64,000 nucleotides of DNA from PWXP01 sp040772845 (GTDB lineage: Bacteria > Planctomycetota > Planctomycetia > Pirellulales > Thermoguttaceae). Every line of letters begins with the position of its first letter. The stretch's first letter is position 1. Of the stretch, positions 43,106 to 52,351 are shown in pieces. A program made the translations under genes and the position numbers. A model generated the notes under the pieces. The model did not search any database, was not told the origin of the DNA, and saw only the letters and a program-made list of their open reading frames with translations. The stretch covers positions 5,704,001-5,768,000 of the forward strand of contig JAXGXG010000001.1 in NCBI GenBank assembly GCA_040772845.1, written 5' to 3'.

Positions 43106-44575
43106 TCAGGCGCTGTCCGCGCCAGGTACGACGAACGGTTCGCGATACGTGCGCGCGAGCAACGCGTTGGCCGCATCGGCCCCATCGCCGGTGAACTGCT
43201 CGGTGACGGGGTCGATCGTGAGGAAACGACTCAACCGGATGGAATCGCTTTCCATATTGAGGCCGTGGGTGCGGAGCAATTCGGCCGTCTGTTCGATTGC
43301 GGCGTCCCAATGGCCCGAGGGATCGCCGAGCTTCTTCGCATCCGCGCGGGAAAACGTCTGGCCGGCGCGGGCCGTGACGTTGGCCAAATGGCACCATCCG
43401 ACCGTATCGCCGGCGGTGCGGATCGACGCGTTGAGCGTGGATGCCTGGCGGCTGCGGACGGCGTCGAGGAAGTTCTGCTGGTGGCGAATATCGCCGCCGG
43501 GTCCGGAGAACCGCCGTATCTGTTTGTTGTCCGGGTCGAACGCCGTCGCCTGGCCCGGCGCCCACGGCCTGGTGAGGCATTCCAGCCGGCCGCCCTCGCA
43601 ATACGCGGTGTAACCGCTTGCGGGACCGGTATGAGGCGAAGGCTGGCGCGAGCCGGGCTCGGCCGGGAGGTTGGAGAGTCCGTGGACGACCGGTACGGCG
43701 CCGGTATCGAAATAGACGAAGTGAACGTTGGGCGTCTGGCCGGCATCGGCGAAGGCCACACGGCCGCCGCCGCCGCAAATCCGCCGCGGAAGGCCTACGT
43801 TGCCAGGCAGGACGGTGCTGCGCACGTCCTCGAGGATATGCGCGCCCCAGTTGCCCATCTCGCCCGCGCCCGTGTTCCAGTCCCAGTGCCAGTCGTACTG
43901 CAAGCTGTTGCGATAGAGCGGCATGTCCTGGGCAGGCCCAAGCCACAAGTTGTAATCGACGTGCGCAGGAATGGGCAGCGGCGAGGCACGCTTGCCGATG
44001 GGCGGGCGGATAGCATAGCGGTTGGTCCGGACCGAGAGGACCTTGCCCAGCGCCTTCTCCTCGTGGAGGAACTGCCGGATATCCGCCCGCATCGGGTCCG
44101 ACTGCTGCTGCGTTCCGTGCTGCCAGATCCTGCCGGACTTTGCAATCGCGGCCGCCACCAGACGCGTTTCGCGGAGGTTGTGCGACATCGGTTTTTCGCA
44201 ATAGACGTCCTTACCGGCTTCGAGGGCCCAGATCGTGGCCAGCGCGTGCCAATGGACCGCCGTGGCGATCACCACGACGTCGATACGATCGTCCTCGAGC
44301 ATCTTCCGCAGATCGGTGCACTGCATGGCATCCGGAAATCGCTTGCCCGTCTTCTGCAGCCGGCTTTGGTCGGGGTCGCACAAACCGCCGATGCGCACCC
44401 CATCCACCTTGGTGAAATGGGTGAGTAGGGCGTTGGCCCGGCCGCCACAGCCGATGAACCCCAGGCGAACGGCCTCGTTGGCGCCCGACGCCCGGCCTGA
44501 CGCCAAGGGCACGGCAACGGTCGCACCGGCAACCAGTCCAGCTCGAAGGAAGTCTCGTCGTTTCAAAAACCCCAT
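43106..44575 (-). CDS. Tat-exported Gfo/Idh/MocA-family oxidoreductase, type II, copy A
   Basis: A 489-residue protein: Tat signal (MGFLKRRDFLRAGLVAGATV), Rossmann motif VRLGFIGCGGRANALL, catalytic-type VYCEKPMSHNLRETR, substrate domain GAGEMGNWGAHILEDVRS. Residues from about 5 to 484 are encoded by a 1,441-bp stretch identical to that of 50723-52204; only the first four and last few residues differ (here ...VVPGADSA). Start by AGGAGGT. It follows 136 bp after the type I gene at 44712. Confidence 0.9.
   Translation of the reverse strand: MGFLKRRDFLRAGLVAGATVAVPLASGRASGANEAVRLGFIGCGGRANALLTHFTKVDGVRIGGLCDPDQSRLQKTGKRFPDAMQCTDLRKMLEDDRIDVVVIATAVHWHALATIWALEAGKDVYCEKPMSHNLRETRLVAAAIAKSGRIWQHGTQQQSDPMRADIRQFLHEEKALGKVLSVRTNRYAIRPPIGKRASPLPIPAHVDYNLWLGPAQDMPLYRNSLQYDWHWDWNTGAGEMGNWGAHILEDVRSTVLPGNVGLPRRICGGGGRVAFADAGQTPNVHFVYFDTGAVPVVHGLSNLPAEPGSRQPSPHTGPASGYTAYCEGGRLECLTRPWAPGQATAFDPDNKQIRRFSGPGGDIRHQQNFLDAVRSRQASTLNASIRTAGDTVGWCHLANVTARAGQTFSRADAKKLGDPSGHWDAAIEQTAELLRTHGLNMESDSIRLSRFLTIDPVTEQFTGDGADAANALLARTYREPFVVPGADSA
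43125..44565. repeat. 1,441-bp duplicated block, copy A (identical to 50754-52194)
   Basis: Every translated frame checked across the block gives the same residues in both copies, with an offset of 7,629 bp throughout. Both ends lie just inside the coding sequence: at codon 4 and a few codons before the stop. Confidence 0.9.
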
Positions 44576-44711
44576 CGCTACCTCCTCGGGTCTGCAAATC
44601 GTATCGCGGTAACCGTGGACCTCGCCCCAACCGGGGCGGCCCCAGAACCCAACCATCCGCCGGATGAACCGTCTTCAATCCCAGGCCAACGATTGCGGCA
44701 TGGTCGGCCCA

Positions 44712-46082
44712 TCAAACCACCTCCTCAACCACCCAGGGCGTGCGGTATTCGCGCTTGAACAGTCTCATGGCCTCGGCGTCATTGAGGATGTGCTCGGTCT
44801 GCGGGTCGATACGCAGCTTCCGACCGCCGAGCCGGCTGCTGATATTGGCGTAGTGGACCAACATCATGCTGCGATGGCCCTCCTCGACGTCCGCATTGGG
44901 GCGCGTGCGGCTCTTGACCGACTGGACGAAGTTCTCCTTGTGGAACGGGTCGGGATAACGGCCGTACATCTCGTCCTTAACCACCGGCTGGCGGTCCTTC
45001 GTCCGGACGAATACCTGCCAACCGCCGCCCATCCGACCCACGTACATCACGCCGTTCTCGCCGTAGAGTTCGATCCGCGTGGCGTTCTGAGGCCAGTAGG
45101 GGAAGATGTCGCCGTTTCGCACTCCGTCGTCGCTGCGGAGCATGTAGGGCGTGTAGAGCGTCTGTTCGTAGGTCATCACCAAGTCCGGGAAGTCGAAGAC
45201 GGCCAACTGCGTGTCCGGCGTTTGTGCGTCTCCGGGCGGGCCGAAACGCCTGCCGGTGCAGTAGACGCCGGTCGGATAATCGACGCCGCAGAGCCACCGG
45301 GCCAGGTCGAGTTGGTGGATTCCCTGGTAGGACATATTGCCGCCGGAGTAGTCCCAAAGCTGCCGCCACTGGATATGGATGGCTGGGTTGTACTTGCGCG
45401 CCGGGGCGGGGCCGGTCCACATCTCCCAGTCGAGCGTTTCGGGCGGGTCGATATCGGGCCCCCATTGGAAATCGGGCACGTGGCACTGCTCGAACACGCG
45501 GCACAGATGCACCTTGCCCAGCTTACCCTCTTCAAGATACTGCTTGGCGGCGAAGTTGTAGGGGGCGCTGCGGTTCTGCGTGCCAATCTGAACGATGCGA
45601 TCGTATTTGCGGGCGGCGTTGACCGCTTGCCGACCCTCCCAGGCGGTCTGGCTCTGCGGCTTCTCGCAATAGACGTCCTTGCCGGCGCGGCAGGCGAGAA
45701 TCGTGGCCAGGGCGTGCCAGTGCGGCGGGGTGGCGATGACCACGGCGTCTACCGACGGGTCTTCGAGCATCTCGCGGAAATCCTGCGTACACTTGGGCCG
45801 CTTGCCCCCTTGGCCCGCCGCGTACGCGGCGGCTCGCGACTGGTGCACGGCGCGGTTCACGTCGCAAACGTGGCTGATTTCGCAATCGCCCCGCTCGAGA
45901 AATCCCATGGCCAGCGAGTGGCCCCGGCCGCCCCCCATGCCCATCGTGCCCAGCACGAGCCGTTCGTTGGCCGGGGCCGAGCGGGCCGACTTTGCATTGG
46001 CGAGAATCGTCGCTCCGGCGGCGAAACCGAGCGTGGTGGTTCGGGAACGATCGAGAAACTGGCGTCTGCTGATCCCTGGCAT
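44712..46082 (-). CDS. Tat-exported Gfo/Idh/MocA-family oxidoreductase, type I, copy A
   Basis: A 456-residue protein with a Tat signal (ISRRQFLDRSRTTTLGFAAGA), Rossmann segment RLVLGTMGMGGGRGHSLAMG, the catalytic-type VYCEKPQSQTAWEGRQAV, HQLDLARWLCG and a C-terminal domain ending EYRTPWVVEEVV. About 80% identical by eye to the copy at 52352. It is the first gene of a minus-strand run and has the conserved promoter at 46149-46178. It should act on a sugar-like substrate outside the cytoplasm. Confidence 0.88.
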   Translation of the reverse strand: MPGISRRQFLDRSRTTTLGFAAGATILANAKSARSAPANERLVLGTMGMGGGRGHSLAMGFLERGDCEISHVCDVNRAVHQSRAAAYAAGQGGKRPKCTQDFREMLEDPSVDAVVIATPPHWHALATILACRAGKDVYCEKPQSQTAWEGRQAVNAARKYDRIVQIGTQNRSAPYNFAAKQYLEEGKLGKVHLCRVFEQCHVPDFQWGPDIDPPETLDWEMWTGPAPARKYNPAIHIQWRQLWDYSGGNMSYQGIHQLDLARWLCGVDYPTGVYCTGRRFGPPGDAQTPDTQLAVFDFPDLVMTYEQTLYTPYMLRSDDGVRNGDIFPYWPQNATRIELYGENGVMYVGRMGGGWQVFVRTKDRQPVVKDEMYGRYPDPFHKENFVQSVKSRTRPNADVEEGHRSMMLVHYANISSRLGGRKLRIDPQTEHILNDAEAMRLFKREYRTPWVVEEVV

Positions 46083-46148
46083 CGCGGTGGGGCCTTTCGT
46101 TGGAAGTGGCTCGTCCGTCCGAGTTCAATGCACATTGCGCCTTTATGC

Positions 46149-46178
46149 ACTATAGACCGGCGGCCGCCATAGCGCCAA
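46149..46178 (-). promoter_or_regulatory. Conserved promoter of the type I Gfo gene, copy A
   Basis: On the minus strand TTGGCG (46178-46173), 18-bp spacer, TATAGT (46154-46149). The same hexamers, spacer length, the TTTTTTTACG preceding and TGCATAAAGGC following are found before the paralogous gene at 53786-53815, while the spacer itself differs. Confidence 0.7.
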
Positions 46179-46295
46179 CGTAAAAAAATGGCGCATTGTT
46201 GTGCATGAAAAGACACTTCTCGCAGTCTCGCAGATACCCCCAGACGGCGTGGTTTGGCGAAATGCCGCTCCTTACCCGGCCGGGCAAGCCGGAAC

Positions 46296-46356
46296 CACGA
46301 AATACACGAAATACACGAAATACACGAAATACACGAAATACACGAAATACACGAAA
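46296..46356. repeat. 9-bp tandem repeat (CACGAAATA)n
   Basis: Six perfect copies of CACGAAATA in a row (46296-46349) plus a partial seventh. Confidence 0.9.
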
Positions 46357-46673
46357 AGGGAGGACTGCGGGCTCAGAGCAAGAAGTGGGCAGGACCGGGA
46401 AGGCACCCGATGGGCGTTTGCCTTTGGTGTCATTCGTGTATATCGTGGTCTGTTCGTCCCTGCTTGCGACTGCGGCGATGCTTGGACAGGCAGGATTGGC
46501 GAATCAATAACTGTCAGGATATGCTGCCACAATCGTCCTTAATCTCCGACACTCATTCATCCGCCAGTCCTTAGCGTCTTGGCGGCTTAGCGGCTTGGCG
46601 TGTAAGCTGAGTGGGACCCGGACCACGCGCCAAGGCGCGAAGCCGCAAAGTCGCCAAGCAGAAGATGGGTCAA

Positions 46674-46805
46674 GGTCGCGTGAATCGTTGGTGGGTCCGC
46701 ACAAGCCGCAACCGAGCTGATTTCCGGCCCGCCGCCTGGAAGCACGCCGGCTTTAGCGATCGATGGCCCACCAAGAAAGCGGCTCGTTTGATCCACCCTA
46801 CCTCG
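46674..46805. repeat. Dispersed 130-bp element with inverted ends, copy 1
   Basis: Ends read TGGGTCAA... and ...GATCCACCCTACC. It is similar by eye over its whole length, in opposite orientation, to 53953-54094. Confidence 0.65.
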
Positions 46806-46839
46806 TCGTGAATCATCCGGGCCAAAGGGCTCAAGCGGT

Positions 46840-47943
46840 TCACGCGAAGTTGCCCGGCTTCAGGTAGGGCTTGATCGCCTCGAAACGCAGGTCGATCTCG
46901 GCCTTGTCGGTCTCGCTCAACTGCAACTCCGAGAAGACTGGCGATGCCGGAACGCTACGGTTGGGTCCGTAATGCCGCGAGATCATGTTCTTGAACACGC
47001 CGCGCTTCTTCCACACATGCAGGTGCGGGCCGCGCAGGTCGCCGCCGGGGACCGTGCGGGTCAGGTTCGCCATCAGCAGGAACTTGCCGTAGGCGTCATG
47101 GAGGGCGGCCGGATCGTCGCCGCCGCAGTGCAGGTTCCATACACGCGTGAGCAGGTCCGCGTAGACGGCCCGCTCCGTGATAAGCCCTTCGGCGCCCAGC
47201 CGCAACTCGTGCAGCCAGCCGTACCCGCCCCGGGCGCCCATGACGCACCGGATGGCCGGCTTTGCCGCAACCAGCGCGACCACCCGGTTGATGACGGACC
47301 CGGCTTCCTCCTTGACGTATCCGAAGTTTGGAAACTCGCGCCCCAACTCCACCAGCAGTTCCACCGATGGAGCCGGCCCCTTGTAACTCACGCCGCCGGT
47401 GGTCTGAAGAATGACCGGCCGCTTCGCGACGGCCGCCAGGGCATGCCAATACTGACGCATGTCCTCTTGCGTCTTGCCCGTGTCCGGTGGCCGGGAGATG
47501 ATGGCCGGTGGCGCCAGTGTCTCTACGTGCCGCGCGTACATGAGCATCTCTTCCGTATCCTTCCCCTGCACGCCCAGGCACAGAGCAGACCGGAGATTGC
47601 GAGTCGTCTTCGCCAGGACCTCCATCCCCTCAAGCTTCTCTTCAACGGTCAGCAGATCGACGGCGTCGCCCGTCTGCGGCCAGATCATGCCCGGACAGCC
47701 GCACCAGTCGACGAAGCGTGCCTGGTTGGCCAAGACCTCGAAGTCGACCGCGCCGGAGTCGGTGAAGGGCGTGCTCAGAATCAGGAACGGTCCTCGGACC
47801 TTCGGGTCGGCCGCGGTCGCGTCGGAACTGGGTTCGCGTGCTTGCTCGCGTCCGAGCAAAGCGGTTCCCGCCATAACGCTCGTTGCGCCGGCCATCGCTG
47901 CTTGGAGCATCTGTCGCCGGCTAATACTCGCATGTTTGGACAT
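46840..47943 (-). CDS. DHDPS/NAL-family protein with export signal
   Basis: A 367-residue protein of the dihydrodipicolinate synthase superfamily (TIM barrel: GPFLILSTPFTDSGAVDFEVLANQARFVDWCGCPGMIWPQTG, RSALCLGVQGKDTEEML, NFGYVKEEAGSVINR with the Schiff-base lysine in YVKEE). It has a twin-arginine-like N-terminus (ISRRQMLQAAMAGA), unusual for this family and pointing to the periplasm. Likely an aldolase or lyase acting on a keto-sugar acid. Start by GGAG. Last gene of the run from 53719; a second copy starts at the right window edge. Confidence 0.85.
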   Translation of the reverse strand: MSKHASISRRQMLQAAMAGATSVMAGTALLGREQAREPSSDATAADPKVRGPFLILSTPFTDSGAVDFEVLANQARFVDWCGCPGMIWPQTGDAVDLLTVEEKLEGMEVLAKTTRNLRSALCLGVQGKDTEEMLMYARHVETLAPPAIISRPPDTGKTQEDMRQYWHALAAVAKRPVILQTTGGVSYKGPAPSVELLVELGREFPNFGYVKEEAGSVINRVVALVAAKPAIRCVMGARGGYGWLHELRLGAEGLITERAVYADLLTRVWNLHCGGDDPAALHDAYGKFLLMANLTRTVPGGDLRGPHLHVWKKRGVFKNMISRHYGPNRSVPASPVFSELQLSETDKAEIDLRFEAIKPYLKPGNFA

Positions 47944-48033
47944 GATGTTTCTCCGTTGTTGAAGGGTCCTTGCCAAGCAGAGTCTATTGCCCTCGATCAG
48001 CCTGTCGATACTGGATTTGTGAACGGTCCAGGC

Positions 48034-48471
48034 TCAACGTGAGGCGGCCGAGGCGGGAACGGCTATGTCATGCGTCGTGTCCTCGAGAGGCAAGTCGACC
48101 GAAACCTCGAACGAGGAAAACAGGAGGCCATCGTCCGGATCGACACCTTCCGCACCCGGAATTGCCTCGAACCCCGTGATTGTCAGAATGTGGGGTCCGC
48201 CCATGGTCCCGGCGCCGGCGGTAGTCTGGTATCGGCCGTCGTGAATCTGGGCGAATGCACCACGCCCGCTGTTTCCCCGCGATGTGTCGGGCGCGATGGT
48301 TATGGTTCCGTGCGGAACGGGTTTTCCGTCGAAGGTAATCGCGCCGGAGAGGTTGTACTGGGCCGGCCCCGAGTCGCGGCGACCGCAGCCTCCGATGGCG
48401 ACGGCTACGGCGCACGCGCAAAGTGCGACACACAAATGCACATGCGAACCGGAATGGAGCACCTTATTCAT
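48034..48471 (-). CDS. Small lipoprotein with carboxypeptidase-regulatory-like domain
   Basis: A 145-residue predicted lipoprotein (lipobox VAIGGCGRR near 25-33) with a beta domain (LSGAITFDGKPVPHGTITIAPDT, TAGAGTMGGPHILTITGFE) and a C-terminal strand VDLPLEDTTHDIAV. Same type and same place after a DUF1559 gene as the lipoprotein at 41638. Its ATG overlaps the DUF1559 stop (ATGA). Function unknown. Confidence 0.8.
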   Translation of the reverse strand: MNKVLHSGSHVHLCVALCACAVAVAIGGCGRRDSGPAQYNLSGAITFDGKPVPHGTITIAPDTSRGNSGRGAFAQIHDGRYQTTAGAGTMGGPHILTITGFEAIPGAEGVDPDDGLLFSSFEVSVDLPLEDTTHDIAVPASAASR

Positions 48472-49434
48472 TCGGACAATCCTCCTAACGGCAAACCATC
48501 GTTGCGCACGCCAAGCTGCTGTAAGACGGCCAGATCGGTGTTCTGGCTCACGAAATGCACCGAGCCGTCCGCCATGGCGAAGTGGCAGCCGCCGGGGTGG
48601 AAGCTGCCGAACAACCGCGACATCTTGTAGAACATGTCCGGGACGGCCATGTTGGGGTGGGCGCCACTTCCCGGCACGACGTTGATTTGATCCACCACGG
48701 CCGCCAAGGAATACGGATTGGTTCCCGAACTCCAGAACAACGGACCCGATGCCCAGCCGCCGTGTCCTCCTGATGCTCGATGCGACGGAGTGGGCATGTA
48801 CTTGGTCTCGCCCAGCAGGAACACGTTCGACGAGCCGTCCCGAATATGCTCGACCTTGACCGACGAATTATGATACAGCACGCCGTTGTCAAACAAGACT
48901 CGCTCCCGGTGCGTACGCGCGGCCTTTGCCTCCGGGCCGCCCCCTTGCACGGAAGTAGTTGGTGTTGTTCACGTTTCCGCCCGAGCCGGGGTCGGACGGG
49001 CATTGAAATCGCTCCAGGGGTCGCGTCCAAGCTATATGATTCTTGCTTGTGAGGCTGCCGTCGGCCAGGCACTCGTTGCTCGAGGTGAATGCACGCGAGA
49101 AATCGAATTCGTCGTATCGGGCCGTCTCCTCCAAGAACGGGAGCACGAGGACGCTCCAAGGCGCTCCGTTGTTGGTGCATTGTGGATCATCTTTGCACCA
49201 GGTGGAACCGGCCGTGCTCCTGTTGACAATGTTACCGGGCGAGAACGCGCCGTGCGCCGAGTGGTAGTTGTGCAGCGCCAGCGCCAGTTGTCTGAGTTTG
49301 TTGCTGCACTGCAAACGGCGTGCGGCCTCGCGGGCGCTTTGCACCGCCGGCAGCAACAGGGCGATCAAGATGCCGATAATCGCGATGACGACGAGCAATT
49401 CAACCAGAGTGAAACCGTTTCTTCGAAGCGACAT
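48468..49434 (-). pseudogene. DUF1559 pilin-like protein gene split by a frameshift
   Basis: The first frame (from ATG 49434) gives the prepilin N-terminus LRRNGFTLVELLVVIAIIGI and DUF1559 domain to NVNNTNYF; the second frame (to the stop at 48468) continues GGGPEAKAARTHRERVLFDNG and ends with the family's H-x-DGSVHFVSQNTD box. The change lies near a run of five C on the plus strand (48940-48944) and corresponds to one extra base. Joined, the protein would have about 322 residues and look complete. It is either a recent mutation or a sequencing error in a homopolymer; no programmed site is evident. Confidence 0.75.
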
Positions 49435-49474
49435 AAGGACGCCTGACCTGTCATGCGTCAACCCGGGCATATTC

Positions 49475-50407
49475 TCAGCACCCTTTCCGTTCCCTCCGAC
49501 CTCGGCGAGCGAAACACGTCATCCAGCCAAGCAGCCCCAGGACTGCCATCACCAGGGCAGAGGGCTCCGGAACGAACAGCGGATCGAGAATTCGATCGAG
49601 ATTCGCCTGGAAGAAGGCCGCGTCCTTGAGGCCGGTATATAACGTCACTTCGTCAATGTTCCCATTCCACGGATCCACGGGGCTGCCGCCACTGTTCACC
49701 AACCCGATCCCAAGGTAATCAGTGTTGAGAAAGCTCCCGTCCATCAATACGTTGTGGCTCGCCCACGTCAGCGACGGCACTTCTTCGGCCATCAGGTCGG
49801 CATACCATGTGTTCACGGTTGTCTCGTCTTCATCGGAATCATAGCTCATCGTAACTGCAACGTAGTACCAGCTGCCTGGCGTGGAAGAGTACTTGATGGG
49901 GGCCCGGTTGTTATGCGAATTCCCCGCGCCCGCGTGCAAGTTCTTCTCGGCCGCCTCCGCGACGAAATAGGTTCGCCGTTGGTCCGTGCCGTTGTGGATA
50001 CCAGCCATGTAGCCGTTTGTGGGCGTTCCATTGGGACAGATGATCGCCTCGAACGACACCGGGTTGGGAATGGCGATTTTCTGGGAAGTGAAGAAGGCCG
50101 AGGCAGTGGTCCTATCGTAATAGTATGGAAGCACCGCGGTGCTCGTGGAGTCGAAACCGGCCACGCCGTACAAGATTGAGGCGACGGGGGAACCAACCTG
50201 CTTCTCCACGAGATGATTGGTCCCGGGGCTCTTGTCGTCGCGCCGCTCGGCGTCCGAGTTCCCAACGAAATCGTACTGGACGATTACGTCGGGATCGCCT
50301 TGAACGAACCAGCTATAGCCGGCCACGGCGCCGAGAAGCGGCGAGGGCGCCGCGAGGCCGAGAAGCACGAAGAAACATACCAACAAACGCCGACACACCA
50401 TCATCAT
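49475..50407 (-). CDS. LamG-like PEP-CTERM protein
   Basis: A 310-residue exported protein: signal peptide (about 1-27), a concanavalin-like domain (GYSWFVQGDPDVIVQYDFVG, DKSPGTNHLVEKQVGSP, SFEAIICPNGTPTNGYMAGIH, WYYVAVTMSYDSDEDETTV, DEVTLYTGLKDAAFFQANLDRIL) and the sorting signal VPEPSALVMAVLGLLGWMTCFARRGRR. Start by AGGAGGG before ATG 50407. Paralogue at 62915-63835 with the same layout. Confidence 0.85.
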   Translation of the reverse strand: MMMVCRRLLVCFFVLLGLAAPSPLLGAVAGYSWFVQGDPDVIVQYDFVGNSDAERRDDKSPGTNHLVEKQVGSPVASILYGVAGFDSTSTAVLPYYYDRTTASAFFTSQKIAIPNPVSFEAIICPNGTPTNGYMAGIHNGTDQRRTYFVAEAAEKNLHAGAGNSHNNRAPIKYSSTPGSWYYVAVTMSYDSDEDETTVNTWYADLMAEEVPSLTWASHNVLMDGSFLNTDYLGIGLVNSGGSPVDPWNGNIDEVTLYTGLKDAAFFQANLDRILDPLFVPEPSALVMAVLGLLGWMTCFARRGRRERKGC

Positions 50408-50722
50408 GGTCCTACCCTCCTGTGAGCGAATCCGTGTTCCGAGTGCAAACAACAGGAAGACGGAGAACGCCGGTGAATGGTGCGAGCCACTCTTGCACTT
50501 GCTCGGCGGGCACGCATCGCCGAATCCAACAACTCGAATGTCACCATAACTGCTGACATGCCACACCTTGCTCCGGTCTGCCAAGCGTCTGGCTGGTTGG
50601 TGCAAACGATTTCCCTGATGGTTTCATTATGATTGCTTTGTCGCTCGATACGACGAAAGAAAAAGCGTGCAGACTTGTACGTGAAATGAATGCCGCCGTT
50701 GGTTGGTGGTTGCCCATGCGAA
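50408..50722. other. Intergenic region between PEP-CTERM and type II Gfo genes
   Basis: 315 bases; nothing recognised apart from likely leader sequence of the PEP-CTERM gene. Confidence 0.4.
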
Positions 50723-52204
50723 TTACCCGCTCTTGTGGGCGCTCGCCAAGGACGGTACGACGAACGGTTCGCGATACGTGCGCGCGAGCAACGCGTTGGC
50801 CGCATCGGCCCCATCGCCGGTGAACTGCTCGGTGACGGGGTCGATCGTGAGGAAACGACTCAACCGGATGGAATCGCTTTCCATATTGAGGCCGTGGGTG
50901 CGGAGCAATTCGGCCGTCTGTTCGATTGCGGCGTCCCAATGGCCCGAGGGATCGCCGAGCTTCTTCGCATCCGCGCGGGAAAACGTCTGGCCGGCGCGGG
51001 CCGTGACGTTGGCCAAATGGCACCATCCGACCGTATCGCCGGCGGTGCGGATCGACGCGTTGAGCGTGGATGCCTGGCGGCTGCGGACGGCGTCGAGGAA
51101 GTTCTGCTGGTGGCGAATATCGCCGCCGGGTCCGGAGAACCGCCGTATCTGTTTGTTGTCCGGGTCGAACGCCGTCGCCTGGCCCGGCGCCCACGGCCTG
51201 GTGAGGCATTCCAGCCGGCCGCCCTCGCAATACGCGGTGTAACCGCTTGCGGGACCGGTATGAGGCGAAGGCTGGCGCGAGCCGGGCTCGGCCGGGAGGT
51301 TGGAGAGTCCGTGGACGACCGGTACGGCGCCGGTATCGAAATAGACGAAGTGAACGTTGGGCGTCTGGCCGGCATCGGCGAAGGCCACACGGCCGCCGCC
51401 GCCGCAAATCCGCCGCGGAAGGCCTACGTTGCCAGGCAGGACGGTGCTGCGCACGTCCTCGAGGATATGCGCGCCCCAGTTGCCCATCTCGCCCGCGCCC
51501 GTGTTCCAGTCCCAGTGCCAGTCGTACTGCAAGCTGTTGCGATAGAGCGGCATGTCCTGGGCAGGCCCAAGCCACAAGTTGTAATCGACGTGCGCAGGAA
51601 TGGGCAGCGGCGAGGCACGCTTGCCGATGGGCGGGCGGATAGCATAGCGGTTGGTCCGGACCGAGAGGACCTTGCCCAGCGCCTTCTCCTCGTGGAGGAA
51701 CTGCCGGATATCCGCCCGCATCGGGTCCGACTGCTGCTGCGTTCCGTGCTGCCAGATCCTGCCGGACTTTGCAATCGCGGCCGCCACCAGACGCGTTTCG
51801 CGGAGGTTGTGCGACATCGGTTTTTCGCAATAGACGTCCTTACCGGCTTCGAGGGCCCAGATCGTGGCCAGCGCGTGCCAATGGACCGCCGTGGCGATCA
51901 CCACGACGTCGATACGATCGTCCTCGAGCATCTTCCGCAGATCGGTGCACTGCATGGCATCCGGAAATCGCTTGCCCGTCTTCTGCAGCCGGCTTTGGTC
52001 GGGGTCGCACAAACCGCCGATGCGCACCCCATCCACCTTGGTGAAATGGGTGAGTAGGGCGTTGGCCCGGCCGCCACAGCCGATGAACCCCAGGCGAACG
52101 GCCTCGTTGGCGCCCGACGCCCGGCCTGACGCCAAGGGCACGGCAACGGTCGCACCGGCAACCAGTCCAGCTCGAAGGAAGTCTCGTCGTTTCATGACCT
52201 GCAT
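50723..52204 (-). CDS. Tat-exported Gfo/Idh/MocA-family oxidoreductase, type II, copy B
   Basis: A 493-residue protein. Its central 480 residues are identical, at DNA level as well, to those of 43106-44575; the start (MQVMKRRDFL) and end (VVPSLASAHKSG) differ, and so do both flanks. Tat signal KRRDFLRAG, Rossmann GFIGCGGRANALL and catalytic-type CEKPMSHN as in copy A. GGGAGG lies before the ATG. It follows the type I gene at 52352 and precedes the PEP-CTERM gene at 49475. Confidence 0.9.
   Translation of the reverse strand: MQVMKRRDFLRAGLVAGATVAVPLASGRASGANEAVRLGFIGCGGRANALLTHFTKVDGVRIGGLCDPDQSRLQKTGKRFPDAMQCTDLRKMLEDDRIDVVVIATAVHWHALATIWALEAGKDVYCEKPMSHNLRETRLVAAAIAKSGRIWQHGTQQQSDPMRADIRQFLHEEKALGKVLSVRTNRYAIRPPIGKRASPLPIPAHVDYNLWLGPAQDMPLYRNSLQYDWHWDWNTGAGEMGNWGAHILEDVRSTVLPGNVGLPRRICGGGGRVAFADAGQTPNVHFVYFDTGAVPVVHGLSNLPAEPGSRQPSPHTGPASGYTAYCEGGRLECLTRPWAPGQATAFDPDNKQIRRFSGPGGDIRHQQNFLDAVRSRQASTLNASIRTAGDTVGWCHLANVTARAGQTFSRADAKKLGDPSGHWDAAIEQTAELLRTHGLNMESDSIRLSRFLTIDPVTEQFTGDGADAANALLARTYREPFVVPSLASAHKSG
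50754..52194. repeat. 1,441-bp duplicated block, copy B
   Basis: Identical to 43125-44565. Flanks on both sides are unrelated between the copies. Confidence 0.9.
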
Positions 52205-52351
52205 CGTCGCCTCCCAAAGCTCTGGAACGGCACACGGCGCGCGCCTGCCACATTACTCAAACTGAAAATGCCACTCCTGCCTTCGCGCCGGTGGAGCCAT
52301 ATTTGAGAACACCAAATAAAAACTGCCTGCACACAGGAACGCAAAAGCCAA

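Larger units (their letters stand above)
46083..46839. other. Repeat-rich intergenic region
   Basis: About 750 bases without a gene. It holds the promoter above, the 9-bp microsatellite at 46296-46356, a loose inverted repeat built on CTTGGCGGCTTAGCGG/CCGCAAAGTCGCCAAG (46571-46658) and one copy of a GGGTGGGTC-type element (46674-46805). Confidence 0.6.

Noticed and set aside
42129..44201. 690-residue fusion of a basic region with DUF1559
   Set aside because: Only the last 319 residues are real; the first part is out-of-frame reading of the Gfo gene, and a ribosome-binding site precedes the inner ATG.
50541..51830. 429-residue minus-strand frame inside the type II Gfo gene copy B
   Set aside because: Same shadow frame as in copy A; it exists because of the duplicated DNA.
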